Shown here: positions 51,385 to 62,300 of the stretch, piece after piece
Layout of the letters: each line of letters begins with the position of its first letter
Position numbering within the stretch: the stretch's first letter is position 1
From: Bacillota bacterium
Lineage (GTDB): Bacteria; Bacillota; Clostridia; DSM-8532
Length of the DNA stretch: 64,000 nt
Direction: 5' to 3'
Assembly: GCA_023415825.1 (NCBI GenBank)
Contig: JAEZJF010000019.1
Coordinates: 1 to 64,000 of the forward strand
The notes under the pieces: generated by a model
Seen by the model: only the letters and a program-made list of their open reading frames with translations
What the model was told of the DNA's origin: nothing
The model's database searches: none
Position numbers and translations under genes: made by a program

Positions 51385-51768
51385 CTAATAGAGCCTTGTT
51401 GCATTTGAATCCTGCTTCCTGCTACGATAATACATTACTCCCAGCAGAAAGCAAACTGCAATGATATATGCAGCAACAATAACCAGTATACTGAACACTT
51501 TATGCCCAGATAAAATGAGTGCAAATAATCCGAAGAATCCAACACCATAAACATTTTCAGCTAATGATATAAGTGAATGTACGGTTGAACGGCCCTGTTC
51601 CTCTATTTTTTGTTGGACATAATCCTCATGCAGTATCCTTGCAGAAGCCATAACTAAATAGAAGATACCATATAACGGCATGAGCAAAATGCTGCCCGTT
51701 AACATCACTTTTTCTTGCACCAAAAAAGGAGCTATCTCAGATTTTAACTTGAGACAGCTCCTGAACAT
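51385..51768 (-). pseudogene. C-terminal fragment of an MFS transporter
   Basis: The last ~105 residues show four hydrophobic segments and an ARILHEDYVQQKIEEQGRSTVHSLISLAENVYG segment (described as residues ~41-73) typical of the second half of MFS drug transporters. The first ~17 codons of the open frame are made of the terminator of the neighbouring gene, and no start or N-terminal half exists upstream. Therefore it is a decayed remnant of a ~400-residue transporter rather than a small protein. Confidence 0.6.
51722..51762 (-). terminator. Terminator of the OFA-family transporter gene
   Basis: Minus strand AGGAGCTGTCTCA pairs with TGAGATAGCTCCT (51750-51762 with 51727-51739), followed by TTTTTT. 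It resembles the terminator at 3775-3823 (shared AGCTGTCTCAA). Confidence 0.8.
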
Positions 51769-51785
51769 ATTCCAAAAACTATTTA

Positions 51786-53015
51786 TTAAGCCTTTTGGGG
51801 TTTTTTAATAAAGATAATCAACAGGACTCCAATAACTGCTGCAATTGAAGCAATGACAAAAGCCGGGAACATGAGGTTAATATCATTTGCTGCTAAATTC
51901 TTATAATATCCGGCAACATAGGAAGACATCACAGCACCTATTCCAAAACCCACTAGAACCATTCCGTAATTTGTCGCCATATACTTGCTTCCAAACAAGT
52001 CGGCTGTAAATGCAGGAAATGTACCCAAAAAGCCGCCATAGAAAAATCCGATAAACCCTATTAATGCATAAATCAAGTAACCGGTAGCAAGGTTGACAAG
52101 AAGTGAAAGAGCTGCTGTTCCAACCAGTAATAACAGAATTGTTTTCTTTCTGCCCAACTTATCCGATGCCCAGCCCCAAAATAATCTTCCGGCTGAGTTA
52201 AATATGGATATTGTCAGAACCCCGATAGTAGCAGTAGATGCCATGCCTCTGGCAATTGCAATAGGCTTGGCAAACCCTATCATCATGAGGCCACCCATAC
52301 ATGCTAACATGAGCGTTGCGGTAAGAATGTAAAATTGAGGCATTTTCAATACCTGTCCGGGAGAGAAATCTATATTTGCATTACCCGAACCTGCTGCCGG
52401 AGGTACGTATCCTGCCGGAACATAATCCTTCGGAGGATTCTTTATACAAAGTCCCCCTAAAGTACAGACAACTAAAAATATTACGCTTAGAACCCTGAAG
52501 GTTTTAAACTCACCTACTCCAGGACCACCAAATGCTTTCATCAGCATCTCAATAATGGGGGTGAATACAACACCACCAAAGCCCAGCGCTGAAACAATGA
52601 TACCTGAAATGAAGCCTCTTTTTTCCGGGTACCACTTTTGAGCACAAGCGATTGTTGTTGAATAGGAAAAGCCCATTCCTACTCCGCCCAAAACACCGTA
52701 TGTAATCCATAATAACCAGGCTGATGAGGGCGTCACAAAGGATGCAATGAAAAATCCCACTGCCAGTATAAAGCCGCCCAAAATGATAATATTCCTGGTT
52801 TCAAATTTTTCTTGAAGCTTTCCGCCGATTGTACTTCCGACGGTGAGGGTCGCAAGCATCAGTGAGAATGTTAACCCGGCTGCTGCATTATCTCCACCAA
52901 ATATACTTGTTGCTATTCCATTTTGAAAGATACTCCAGATATAGGCTGTGCCGAGGCATAGTTGTATTGCAATGGCTGCAATTACAGGAATTACGCGGTT
53001 GTATTTTTGAGTCAT
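51786..53015 (-). CDS. OFA-family MFS transporter (oxalate/formate antiporter-like)
   Basis: 409 residues, 12 membrane segments. Features of the OxlT/OFA group: LCLGTAYIWSIFQNG in helix 1, GFSYSTTIACAQKWYPEKRG with the RGFISGI loop after helix 4, and SDKLGRKKT between helices. Exchanges monocarboxylates such as oxalate/formate, or lactate; substrate open. ATG at 53015 follows GGGAGG; the TTG two codons earlier is less likely. Monocistronic with its own terminator. Confidence 0.88.
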   Translation of the reverse strand: MTQKYNRVIPVIAAIAIQLCLGTAYIWSIFQNGIATSIFGGDNAAAGLTFSLMLATLTVGSTIGGKLQEKFETRNIIILGGFILAVGFFIASFVTPSSAWLLWITYGVLGGVGMGFSYSTTIACAQKWYPEKRGFISGIIVSALGFGGVVFTPIIEMLMKAFGGPGVGEFKTFRVLSVIFLVVCTLGGLCIKNPPKDYVPAGYVPPAAGSGNANIDFSPGQVLKMPQFYILTATLMLACMGGLMMIGFAKPIAIARGMASTATIGVLTISIFNSAGRLFWGWASDKLGRKKTILLLLVGTAALSLLVNLATGYLIYALIGFIGFFYGGFLGTFPAFTADLFGSKYMATNYGMVLVGFGIGAVMSSYVAGYYKNLAANDINLMFPAFVIASIAAVIGVLLIIFIKKPQKA

Positions 53016-53072
53016 TGTCAATCCTCCCTATTAAATTATGGGTTTGTCTTGTTAAGAATGAAGCAGCACGTA

Positions 53073-53086
53073 GAAAACATGTTTTC
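53073..53086. repeat. 14-base palindrome upstream of the OFA gene
   Basis: GAAAACATGTTTTC, perfect palindrome about 60 bases upstream of the start; possible operator. Confidence 0.4.
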
Positions 53087-53255
53087 AGAAATTGGGATAT
53101 TTAGTTATAAATCATAACATAACATGCTGTATAGTGCAATATCTAATTAATACTTTAGCGAGGCAAAGTAACGACCAAAGAAAAGCGTCAATGCAGCTGA
53201 AGGAGCACCGCTGCACCCAAGCTGTATCCGCCCGATAAGAGGAGTTTTAATTCTT

Positions 53256-55355
53256 TTAAGAAAAATCAAAAATAACTTTTCCAGCTTCTAATTTGAGGAC
53301 CGCATCAAACGGCTTACCTGCCTTAGAGGTAAAACCCTGTATTTTGGCCGATTTTCCTGTTTCAAGAAGCATTTTTGCGTTAGAAAGTGAAATGACTCTT
53401 TTGCAAATAACACCACCTATGCGGAATTTACACCCTTCTTTGTAATTCATGCAGCCATAACCATATTTGCCTTTCACGACTTTTCCGTTGCATAGGGGGC
53501 AAACGCCGGCCTCGTCTCCATAGAATCCGTTATATGTATCTGTTTCCAGATCATAATGATTTACCTCGAATATTTCGAATATTTCTTTCTTAGCGAGTTC
53601 AACGCTTTCATCAACTGTCATTTTTTTGTGAAAAACTTTTTTCAGTGCCTGACCTAAAGTGCTTGTCTTATACTTATCCATTGAAATTCCCATTTGTATA
53701 AGAGATTCAATCAAATATTCACCGCCGGGCAGAATATAATAAACATCCTTTTTCAATTCGATATATTTACTCTTTTGGGCATTTTCGATAATTCCCGTTC
53801 TTGTTGCTTCGGTACCAAGTTCCAAGCCCTCGAAGATTGCCTTGTAATCCTCAGAATCATCCTCGTCTTCTTTCTCAGATGCAGCCGCTTTATCTTCTTT
53901 AAAGGGATTTTTAAGGTAGTTGTTCAGACTTTCAATGGTATAATGCTTAGGCGGATTTGTTTCTTTCTCTTTTGGCTGAAAGTTAATGGCCACCTCATCA
54001 CCTATTTCTAGCGCAGGTAGGACTTTGTCTTTTGTTGTATAATCATCATACTTTGTCCAACCCGGCTCTACAATCACTGTTCCTTTCAGAGTAAAATCCT
54101 CTAAGCCGCCGACATCGATTTTCATTTCTGTCTTTTGCGCAACACACTCCTTAGAGCAAAAAACTGCAACGAATCGACGGATAACGGTTTGATAAACCTT
54201 CATTTCATCATCAGTCAGATTTTCTTTTTTAGGAATTTTATAGGTCGGCGTTAAAGCCGAATGGGACTCGATTTTGCTATCATCAAATATTGTTTTCTTG
54301 TCCTTGAATTCAACCGGATAACCAATACCGGCAAGTGTCGATATAATTTGTTTTACCTTGTCTTTTTCAGCAGTGGCAAGGTATTCGGAATTAGTTCTTG
54401 GATAGGTAAGATACCCCTTTTCATATAATCCCTGTACCAGCTTCAGGCTGTCATCCATGGACATCTTGAACTTTTTACCGAGAACATTTTGCAGCTTCGA
54501 AAGTGAATATAGTTTTCCCGGATTTAAGGTGTCCTTTTTCGTTTTTTTATCTGTAACGATTGCCTTTTCAGCATTGTACCTGGCGCATAACTCTTCGGCC
54601 TTATGTTTATCGTTTTTATCAAATTTCTGCTTGCTTGTCAGCTCTATATCTTCAGAATTTGTCTGCTCTTTACTGACAATGGCATAATAGATGTCCGGAA
54701 CAAAATTCTTGATTGCCATATCCCGGTCATAGATTGCTTTTACAATGGGCACGATTACGCGGCCAACGCGTAATAACACACCCGTCTTTAGAGTAGCATA
54801 ACGGGTAAGATTCACGCCATACAGCCAGTCAATATAAGTTCTGGCAAAGCCCTCGTTGGCCAGATTATCGTATTCGGCCTCGTCTTTCATCTCAGTAAGT
54901 GCTTTTGATATAGTTTGATGAGTCTGATCCGGCAACCATAGACGGGAGAGATTCTTTTCACCTTTCAATGCATTCATGACACATAATCGGATGATTATTT
55001 CACCCTCACGATCCGAGTCTCCTGCATTAACAATAGTGTCAACATCTTCACGATTACAAAGCATTGAGATAATATCAAATTGCTTTTTTACGCCTGGATC
55101 TACCTGCTTGTTTGCATCCTTGCGAAGCTGAAATCTGAAATTCTGTGGAAAGCATGGAATATTTTCCATCGACCATCTCCCTGTAGAAGTAGGTCCGGTA
55201 TAGTCTTCAATATCACAAAGAGAAAACAAATGACCAAAGGCCCAGGTGACAATATATCCATTACCTTCATAATAGTTGCCGACTTTTTTCATTTCTCCGA
55301 TACTCGACACAATATTTCTGGCTAAACTCGGCTTTTCGGCAATTATCAATACCAT
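53256..55355 (-). CDS. topB: DNA topoisomerase III
   Basis: 699 residues from ATG 55355, which follows GGAAGGAG; the longer frame upstream has no site. Toprim domain at the start (VLIIAEKPSLARNI, NAGDSDREGEII), active-site Tyr in LTYPRTNSEYL. The C-terminal part holds an Asp/Glu-rich insert (~540) and one zinc-finger-like module (CPLCNGKVVKGKYGYGC...C). Type IA enzyme that decatenates single-stranded or nicked DNA. Plasmid/ICE-borne copies of this type exist, but no other mobile genes are seen next to it. Confidence 0.93.
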   Translation of the reverse strand: MVLIIAEKPSLARNIVSSIGEMKKVGNYYEGNGYIVTWAFGHLFSLCDIEDYTGPTSTGRWSMENIPCFPQNFRFQLRKDANKQVDPGVKKQFDIISMLCNREDVDTIVNAGDSDREGEIIIRLCVMNALKGEKNLSRLWLPDQTHQTISKALTEMKDEAEYDNLANEGFARTYIDWLYGVNLTRYATLKTGVLLRVGRVIVPIVKAIYDRDMAIKNFVPDIYYAIVSKEQTNSEDIELTSKQKFDKNDKHKAEELCARYNAEKAIVTDKKTKKDTLNPGKLYSLSKLQNVLGKKFKMSMDDSLKLVQGLYEKGYLTYPRTNSEYLATAEKDKVKQIISTLAGIGYPVEFKDKKTIFDDSKIESHSALTPTYKIPKKENLTDDEMKVYQTVIRRFVAVFCSKECVAQKTEMKIDVGGLEDFTLKGTVIVEPGWTKYDDYTTKDKVLPALEIGDEVAINFQPKEKETNPPKHYTIESLNNYLKNPFKEDKAAASEKEDEDDSEDYKAIFEGLELGTEATRTGIIENAQKSKYIELKKDVYYILPGGEYLIESLIQMGISMDKYKTSTLGQALKKVFHKKMTVDESVELAKKEIFEIFEVNHYDLETDTYNGFYGDEAGVCPLCNGKVVKGKYGYGCMNYKEGCKFRIGGVICKRVISLSNAKMLLETGKSAKIQGFTSKAGKPFDAVLKLEAGKVIFDFS

Positions 55356-55544
55356 TTTTTTCTCCTTCCGCGAAATGCACGGATGATTATAGCACAAATT
55401 CATTCGACTTTCCACGCTAAGTCAGCCATTCCTTCAACCTCATTAGTGCAAAAAATCAGACTAAATCACAAGATTTGATTCTTTTTTTATAGCGTGGTTC
55501 ATCAAAATGGAAAAGATGCGATACCAAATCACAAAGTTGTGTCG

Positions 55545-55574
55545 TTGCTGTAAGTAGTGGGAGACCTATATAAT
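55545..55574 (+). promoter_or_regulatory. Promoter of the Lpl-type ABC operon
   Basis: TTGCTG (55545-55550), 18-base spacer, TATAAT (55569-55574). Confidence 0.55.
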
Positions 55575-55620
55575 TTTATTACGATAGTAACATTAACGTT
55601 TAACAAGCTTTGGAGGTAAC

Positions 55621-56580
55621 ATGACTGACGTGACGCTACATAGGAGAATGGCCTCATGCATGCAAAGGCAAAAACAGGATGGTTTTCTCACTCATTTTAA
55701 GAATAATAAAGCTCTTTATTTCTTATTGATACCCGGAATCCTCTATTACATCACCTTTTATTATCTGCCCATGGCCGGTATCGTAATAGCCTTCAAGGAC
55801 TTTGATATTTTCAGCGGAATTTGGGGGAGCGATTGGGTTGGCTTTGAGCATTTCAAAAAGCTTTTTAACAGCCCCACATTTTTTCAGGTATTCCGAAATT
55901 CTCTTATTATAAGTTTTTATAAATTGGCCGTCTGTTTTCCTGTCCCCATCATATTGGCCATTATGCTCAATGAAGTTAAAAGCACTTTATTCAAACGCGG
56001 ACTACAGACCATTGTATATTTGCCCTACTTTTTATCCTGGGTGGTCATTTCCGGTATAGTCATCAATCTCCTTTCTCCGTCTAATGGCATAGTCAACATT
56101 ATCATTAAATCCTTAGGCGGTGAAGGCATTAATTTCCTGGCCAGCAAGACTAAATTCAGGACCATTCTGGTGCTATCCGATCTCTGGCATAATATGGGTT
56201 GGAATACGATTATTTTTCTTGCGGCCCTTACCAATATCGATCCGCAGCTTTATGAAGCAGCCAAAATTGACGGTGCCGGAAGGATCCGTCAGATTATCAG
56301 CATTACGCTGCCCGGCATCAAAAGCACGATTATCGTTTTGTTGCTTATGAAGATCGGCAATATTATGAACAATGGTTTTGAACAGATATTCTTACTTTAC
56401 AACCCCAATGTATACGAAGTAGCCGACGTATTTGAAACCTATGTCTATCGAATAGGCCTTGTAGATGCGCGCTATGATTTCGCTACGGCAGTAGGCATGT
56501 TCAAATCCTGTGTTGCGTTTATCATGCTGATGATAGCGAATAAGCTGGCCATTAAATTCGGCGAGAAAGGGATTTTCTAA
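55621..56580 (+). CDS. Carbohydrate ABC permease, LplB type
   Basis: 319 residues, six membrane segments. Typical LplB opening (KALYFLLIPGILYYITFYYLPMAGIVIAFKDF, residues ~30-61) and EAA loop QLYEAAKIDGAGRIRQIISITLPG. It overlaps the next gene by one base (TAATG). Start ATG after TTGGAGG. Confidence 0.93.
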   Translation: MTDVTLHRRMASCMQRQKQDGFLTHFKNNKALYFLLIPGILYYITFYYLPMAGIVIAFKDFDIFSGIWGSDWVGFEHFKKLFNSPTFFQVFRNSLIISFYKLAVCFPVPIILAIMLNEVKSTLFKRGLQTIVYLPYFLSWVVISGIVINLLSPSNGIVNIIIKSLGGEGINFLASKTKFRTILVLSDLWHNMGWNTIIFLAALTNIDPQLYEAAKIDGAGRIRQIISITLPGIKSTIIVLLLMKIGNIMNNGFEQIFLLYNPNVYEVADVFETYVYRIGLVDARYDFATAVGMFKSCVAFIMLMIANKLAIKFGEKGIF

Positions 56581-57461
56581 TGGTAGAGACAAAACGAATC
56601 AGACAGACAAAAGGTGAAACCCTATTTGATATTATCAATTATACACTGCTCACTTTACTTGGCATTATAACGCTTTATCCCATTATCAACGTATTGGCCA
56701 TATCTTTGAGCAGTTACCCGGCCTACATGAAGCATCCCTTAATGGTTTTCCCCATTGAATTCAATCTTGAGGCCTATAAGAGCATATTTAACAGTCCGCT
56801 GATTATGTCATCCTATAAGAACACGATTTTTATTGCCATTGTTGGAACGCTAGTCAACGTACTTATGACCGTGATCACCGCCTATCCGCTTGCCAAGGAA
56901 AAGATCAAGGGCAGTAGAGTCATCATGTTTTTCATTATCTTTACCATGATGTTCAACGGCGGTATTATCCCAACCTTCTTAGTGGTACGGTCGCTTAATC
57001 TAGTCGATACTCTCTGGGCTTTAATATTACCCATGTCAATCAGCACTTATAATTTCATCATTGTTAAAAATTTCTTTGAAAGCATTCCCGACAGCATAGA
57101 AGAATCTGCTAAAATTGATGGTGCCGGCCACCTGCGTATATTAACGGGCATCATCATTCCTCTTTCCGGTCCGGTTATTGCAACCGTAACCCTGTTCTAC
57201 GCCGTCGCTAATTGGAACCGCTTCTATGAGGCCGTCATGTATATTAACAGTAGAAGCAATTGGACCCTTTCAATATTACTTCGTGAAATTATTACAGAAA
57301 ATAATGAGCTGCTGACCGATCCTGCAGTCTTAACCCAGGTCTTCCCTAAAACCATGCAGTGTGCGACCATTGTTGTTGCGATACTTCCTATTTTATCAGC
57401 CTATCCCTTTCTGCAGCGCTTTTTTATAAAGGGCATCATGATAGGCGCGGTAAAAGGCTAG
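56580..57461 (+). CDS. Carbohydrate ABC permease, LplC/YtcP type
   Basis: 293 residues; six segments; EAA loop SIEESAKIDGAGHLRILTGIIIPL, C-terminal FIKGIMIGAVKG. Forms the channel with the LplB-type protein. Coupled to it by overlap. Confidence 0.93.
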   Translation: MVETKRIRQTKGETLFDIINYTLLTLLGIITLYPIINVLAISLSSYPAYMKHPLMVFPIEFNLEAYKSIFNSPLIMSSYKNTIFIAIVGTLVNVLMTVITAYPLAKEKIKGSRVIMFFIIFTMMFNGGIIPTFLVVRSLNLVDTLWALILPMSISTYNFIIVKNFFESIPDSIEESAKIDGAGHLRILTGIIIPLSGPVIATVTLFYAVANWNRFYEAVMYINSRSNWTLSILLREIITENNELLTDPAVLTQVFPKTMQCATIVVAILPILSAYPFLQRFFIKGIMIGAVKG

Positions 57462-57526
57462 GGACAATACTTTCCGAACCCATTTATTAAAGATAATATA
57501 TAAAAAGACATGAAAGGAAGGAAAAA

Positions 57527-59137
57527 ATGAAGAACCACAGCTTAAAGAAATTTCTTCTCGTTATTCTGACAATCGCCATCTTGGTTTCAGCAGCAGGATG
57601 TCAGAATGCAAAGGCACCGGAGAAAACACCAGTTCAAAGTCCTACTCAAGCTTCTGGTGAATCACCGGAAGCACCTAAGGAGCCTGTAAAATTCTCTATC
57701 ATGTTACTTGCCCCCGCTGATTTCAATCCTGAAAACAATGCATGGGTAGAAGCAGTGAATGAAAAAGCCAATGCAGAAATAGAATGGATTGCCTATCCCG
57801 CTGCAAACGTGTGGGAAAAAAGAAGCGCAATGATGGCAAGTCAGGATTTTCCTGATGTTATCATCATGAATACCAGCAGCAAGGGGCTTACCGACAATTT
57901 ATATACCTCCATGGTAAAGAATAAGATCATTCTTCCTTTGGATGAGTATCTGAAAAATGCTGAGAACATCATGAAGTATACCAATCCTACCTGCTGGGAT
58001 GCAGTGCGCGATCCGGACGGAAAGGTTTACATGGTTCCGCGCTCAACTTTGATTCGTGAAGACTTTATGGCCAACCGTAAGGATTGGAGAGAGAAGCTCG
58101 GCAAGGAAGTACCTAAAACCATTGATGACTGGAGAGACCTTTATAAGGCTATTGCTACCCAGGATCCCGACGGAAATAAGGCCAATGATACATACGGGGT
58201 CAGCGAGTCCAGTGAAATGATGAACCTTAGCGGCACCATTAACCTGGAGTTCTTTGCAAGGGCATGGAACGCTGATAAGAACTGGTATGTCGGCGAGGAC
58301 GGCAAGGTTTTCTACGGCATGTTCGCAAAAGACGGTCGTTTCAAGAACGCTTTGGAATTCTACAAGAACCTGAATGAGGACGGATCCCTTGACCCTGACT
58401 TTATCTCCAATAAGGGTGTATCAGCTAAGCAGGAAAGACTGACCAAGGGTGCCGTCTCATCCATGCGTACATTTGTCGGTAACCTTGATCGTGAACTAAA
58501 TACCCTGCGGACTATTGTTCCATCTGCCGAGTTTGAGCTGGTGAATTTCCCCGTGAGCAATACTCCTGAAGTATATGGCAATGAAAAACTGGTGTCCACA
58601 AATGCAGGACTCTACAATGCCTGGGCCCTGACTACTACGGCCAAGGGTAAAGAGCAGCGCATTATTGACGTATTTGATTGGATGCTGAGCGACGAAGGCT
58701 GGAACATCATGAGCATTGGTCTGGAAGGTGTACATTACAAAAAGAGCGACAGCAATATAGAGAAGTTGGAGCCCGAAAACGGGTTGTTCTCAAAATGGGT
58801 TGGTTATTTGCAAATGTTCCGCCGTCCCAACGACGAATCTCTCTGGCTGAAAAACATTATTCCGGAATACAAGCCTTATGAGCAGGAATGGTTGAAAACA
58901 AGTATTGATTATGTGAATAACTATGATCAAAAGGGCTTGATCGGAATACAGCTTGCAGAAGAAACAGAGTTCTATAAAAAAGATATCTATACAACGGAGT
59001 TCCTGAAAATTTGCGTAGAAATAATTTATAATGACAAGCCGCTTTCCGCATGGGATGAATTTATTACCCGGGTGTATGATGAAGGATGGCAGGAAGTTAC
59101 CGATCGTTATAATGAATATTATCAAGCCCACAAATAA
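57527..59137 (+). CDS. Carbohydrate-binding lipoprotein, LplA/YtcQ type
   Basis: 536 residues. Lipobox SAAGC (Cys25), Pro/Thr linker to ~50, then the long-form solute-binding fold (ASQDFPDVIIMN, WRDLYKAIATQDPDGNKANDTYGV with the Ca-loop-like DPDGNKAND). Here the gene follows the permeases, as in many Lpl-type operons linked to polysaccharide breakdown. Ligand unknown. No ATPase gene in the cluster. Confidence 0.93.
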   Translation: MKNHSLKKFLLVILTIAILVSAAGCQNAKAPEKTPVQSPTQASGESPEAPKEPVKFSIMLLAPADFNPENNAWVEAVNEKANAEIEWIAYPAANVWEKRSAMMASQDFPDVIIMNTSSKGLTDNLYTSMVKNKIILPLDEYLKNAENIMKYTNPTCWDAVRDPDGKVYMVPRSTLIREDFMANRKDWREKLGKEVPKTIDDWRDLYKAIATQDPDGNKANDTYGVSESSEMMNLSGTINLEFFARAWNADKNWYVGEDGKVFYGMFAKDGRFKNALEFYKNLNEDGSLDPDFISNKGVSAKQERLTKGAVSSMRTFVGNLDRELNTLRTIVPSAEFELVNFPVSNTPEVYGNEKLVSTNAGLYNAWALTTTAKGKEQRIIDVFDWMLSDEGWNIMSIGLEGVHYKKSDSNIEKLEPENGLFSKWVGYLQMFRRPNDESLWLKNIIPEYKPYEQEWLKTSIDYVNNYDQKGLIGIQLAEETEFYKKDIYTTEFLKICVEIIYNDKPLSAWDEFITRVYDEGWQEVTDRYNEYYQAHK

Positions 59138-59152
59138 GAACCCCACCCGTTT

Positions 59153-59178
59153 GCGAAACTAAAATTTCGAACGGGTCC
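59153..59178. repeat. Intergenic palindromic repeat related to the 19.4-kb cluster
   Basis: CCCGTT...TTTCGAACGGG forms an imperfect hairpin and is followed by TTGTTACTTCGTAATAG. It shares the ATTTCGAACGGG core with the repeat at 19366-19407. Confidence 0.5.
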
Positions 59179-59215
59179 CGGGAACCTTGTTACTTCGTAA
59201 TAGCAAACATTGAAT

Positions 59216-59258
59216 ATTAGCCTGGGATGGTGTGTATATGCCATTCCAGGCTAATAAA
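59216..59258 (+). repeat. Hairpin before the large secreted protein gene
   Basis: ATTAGCCTGGGATGG pairs with CCATTCCAGGCTAAT (one G-T pair) around a 10-base loop. No T run follows, so it is a leader hairpin or a weak terminator of the ABC operon. Confidence 0.5.
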
Positions 59259-59313
59259 GGATATTTAATCTGCCAACAACTAAACAGGAAATCAAAATGA
59301 AAAGAGGGTTTTT

Positions 59314-62300
59314 ATGAGAAAAGAAAATAAGCAAATGGCAAGAATCTTGGCATTATTTCTTTCATTTTCACTATTAATTTCACTTTTGGAGATTCCGGTA
59401 CTGGCAGAAGCAGGTGTTATGCCGATAGTTAATGTAGATTTTCAATCTGATCCCATTGATGCCACTGTCAGTGATGATTGGACCCATGTACCGGTAGGGA
59501 GCGTAAAGAGCGCCGATGGAACCGTCAAGGTGGTTGCCGATCCCGGTAATCCAGCCAATAATATGTTGATGCTCAATGGAACCTCAGCCGGTGCGTCCAT
59601 CACCTTTGAGGAGCAGACCGGAAAAGTAACCTCAGAATTCAAAATGTTATTTGACGCCTATGATGTATTCACTGTCCGATTCCGGTATGGTGTGAGCAGC
59701 AACCAGATGCAGGCTGTGTCTTTAATCGCCCGAGCCACCGGTTCACTGGAATATAACAATGGCTCCAATGCAGTCAAGTTTATATCCGGAGTGGCTAACG
59801 ATAAGTATGAACTCAATAAATGGTACAACGTAAAAATTGAGGCTGACATAGCGTCCGGCAAATATGATCTGTATATTGACGGCGTAAAAGTAAATGGCAG
59901 TGAGCCTGCCAATTTTGCCAATGCTGCTTCTGGCGCTGGCGGCGGGCCGATTGTTAAGTTGAATTGCCTGTCATTTAATAATACCAGTGCAACGACTACC
60001 GGCAAGCTTTATGTAGACGATGTACACATTTTTGAACCCATTTCAGAAAATGAACCCTCCACTGCCCGCTATACCTTCGAAGATGAAACAATTGACACAA
60101 TGCCCGGCTATCCCTGGGAGGAAAACGGCACTGTTTTAGGTAAGGTTAAAGTGGCCGTTGATCCTGAGAATTCCGGCAACAAGGTCATGTTTATTGAAGA
60201 TAGCAGTAATAGTACTAATGCAAGAAGCATGGTGAATTTTACAGCCCAGAACGGCGGCTTCACAGCAAAGTTCCGGGTGCGGTATACCGCCAAGGATGTT
60301 TATACCGTTAATTTGATGGAAACTGCCGATGCCAGTAAGCTAGGGGTATCCTTCATTGCACGGGGTACGGGCAAGCTATCTGTCTATAACGGCTCCACTG
60401 AAGTTCAACTGGCCGATTATGAAGTCAACACCTGGTACGATGTTAAGATGACTGTGGATGTGGCAGCTCAGAAATTCAGCGTCAGCATCAATGGCGAAGA
60501 AAAGATTTCAAACGCGTCCTTCCGTCACAGCGGTATTACCGCTATTGAGTATTTGATGTTCGGTACGACCGGAGCAACGATCGGCAATATGTATATCGAT
60601 GATGTAGATGTTCCTGAAGCGCCCGAACAGGTAAACGACATACCGAGATATAATCCGGTATATAAGAATCTGCAAATGCTCTATGACGCTGAGAGCAATA
60701 CCGGCCTTGCCAAGCCGGGTCAGACCTATTCAGCCTTCCCTTCCATCATTGAAATGGACAACGATGAAATTTTCATCGTATACAAGCAGGGTTACTCCCA
60801 TATGAACGATGACGGCGATATGGAAGCCATCATCTATAACAGTGCTACTGAAACAGTAGTCAGCAGGTTTGTCATAGATGATGAGGTGTCCGAGAATGCT
60901 CAGAACCCAGAAGTGCTGAGAATGCCCAATGGAGACCTGGTTATTTATAACGATATACAAAGAACAACAAGCAGCGGCAGACAGCGTATAAAGATTAAGG
61001 AATACCGTTCCACCGACAATGGCCGCACCTGGAATGTCGTAAGAGACTCCCTGAAGGACAATACCGGTATTGAATATGGCTACACCTTTGATGATGCTGT
61101 TATTGGCGATCGAATCTACATGCTGGCCATGACTTTCCCTGAATTCGACAATCAACTTGCCAGTCCGGGCAGAAGCGTCCACATGATTTACTCTGACGAC
61201 AATGGTGAAACATGGATACATCTCAAAAATCTCAACGAAGAATTTGGATATGCGTTTAACGAGAGCACCTTTGAACCCTATGAAGACGGTTTTGTTGTAT
61301 TTACGCGCGGAGATGCCCAATCCACCAGAATTTATGTTACCGATATCAACATGAACGTGGAAAAGAGCCGGATTCTCAGCGGAAATGTAGACTGTATCAA
61401 CGCTTCGGGACGGCCAAAGCTGTTTATCAAGGATGGGGAGTATTATGTCCTCATGCGCGGTTATCCCAGCAACACCAGTGGCATGAAGCTGGTATTGCAT
61501 AAGTTCGATATGGAAACCCTTCTCCCGGTCAACTGCATTATTCTGGACTCCACAAATGGTGACGGTTTCTATGCAGAGCCTTATTTTAAGACAAAAAACG
61601 GGATGGAGTACTTTAATGCCATCACCTATTGCGCCGTTGATTCTTCCAAACCCGATGTTATCAGGCTGGAGTATGCTTGGGAAGAATTGGTCCGCATGAA
61701 CCCTGTAGACACCAATCCTCCTGTGTGGCCTGAAAATAGCCTGACGCTCCAGAATATCACGGAAACAGGAGCGGATCTTAGCTGGTGCGCAGCTTCTGAC
61801 GATACAGCGGTTCTTTCCTATGAGATATTTCAGAATAATGCCTCACTGGGCAAGGTGGATTTCAGTGACGTTGAGGAAACTGTATTTTCCCTGCCGGGTG
61901 CAAAGGTCAATTACGCCAATCAAGGAGAGGTCTATTTGGTAATGCCAAAAAACGTTCCCCAAGGTGTAACCTTACCTGTAGTAATCGGTGTACACGGCAG
62001 TGGTGGCAGTGCCCTGGTATTCAGAGACCACCCCATGTATAAAAACATCAAAGAACTGGCCCTCAAGTACGGCTATATATTCGTGGCTTTGTCAAACGGT
62101 CAGGATGCATGGGGAACCGACGACGGATTTTATAATCTGAATCTTTTGTATGCGTATATACAGGATAATTATCAGGTCGATCAAAAAGCTGTTCTGTATG
62201 CGTATTCAGCTGGTGGAACCCTGGCTTACAGAATGATAAAAGAATATCCTGAAAAGGTTGACTTTATGGTAGGCACCTATCCGGTGTATGATATGACTTC

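Noticed and set aside
53256..55355. topB as a sign of an integrated conjugative element
   Set aside because: No relaxase, integrase, conjugation or replication genes surround it.
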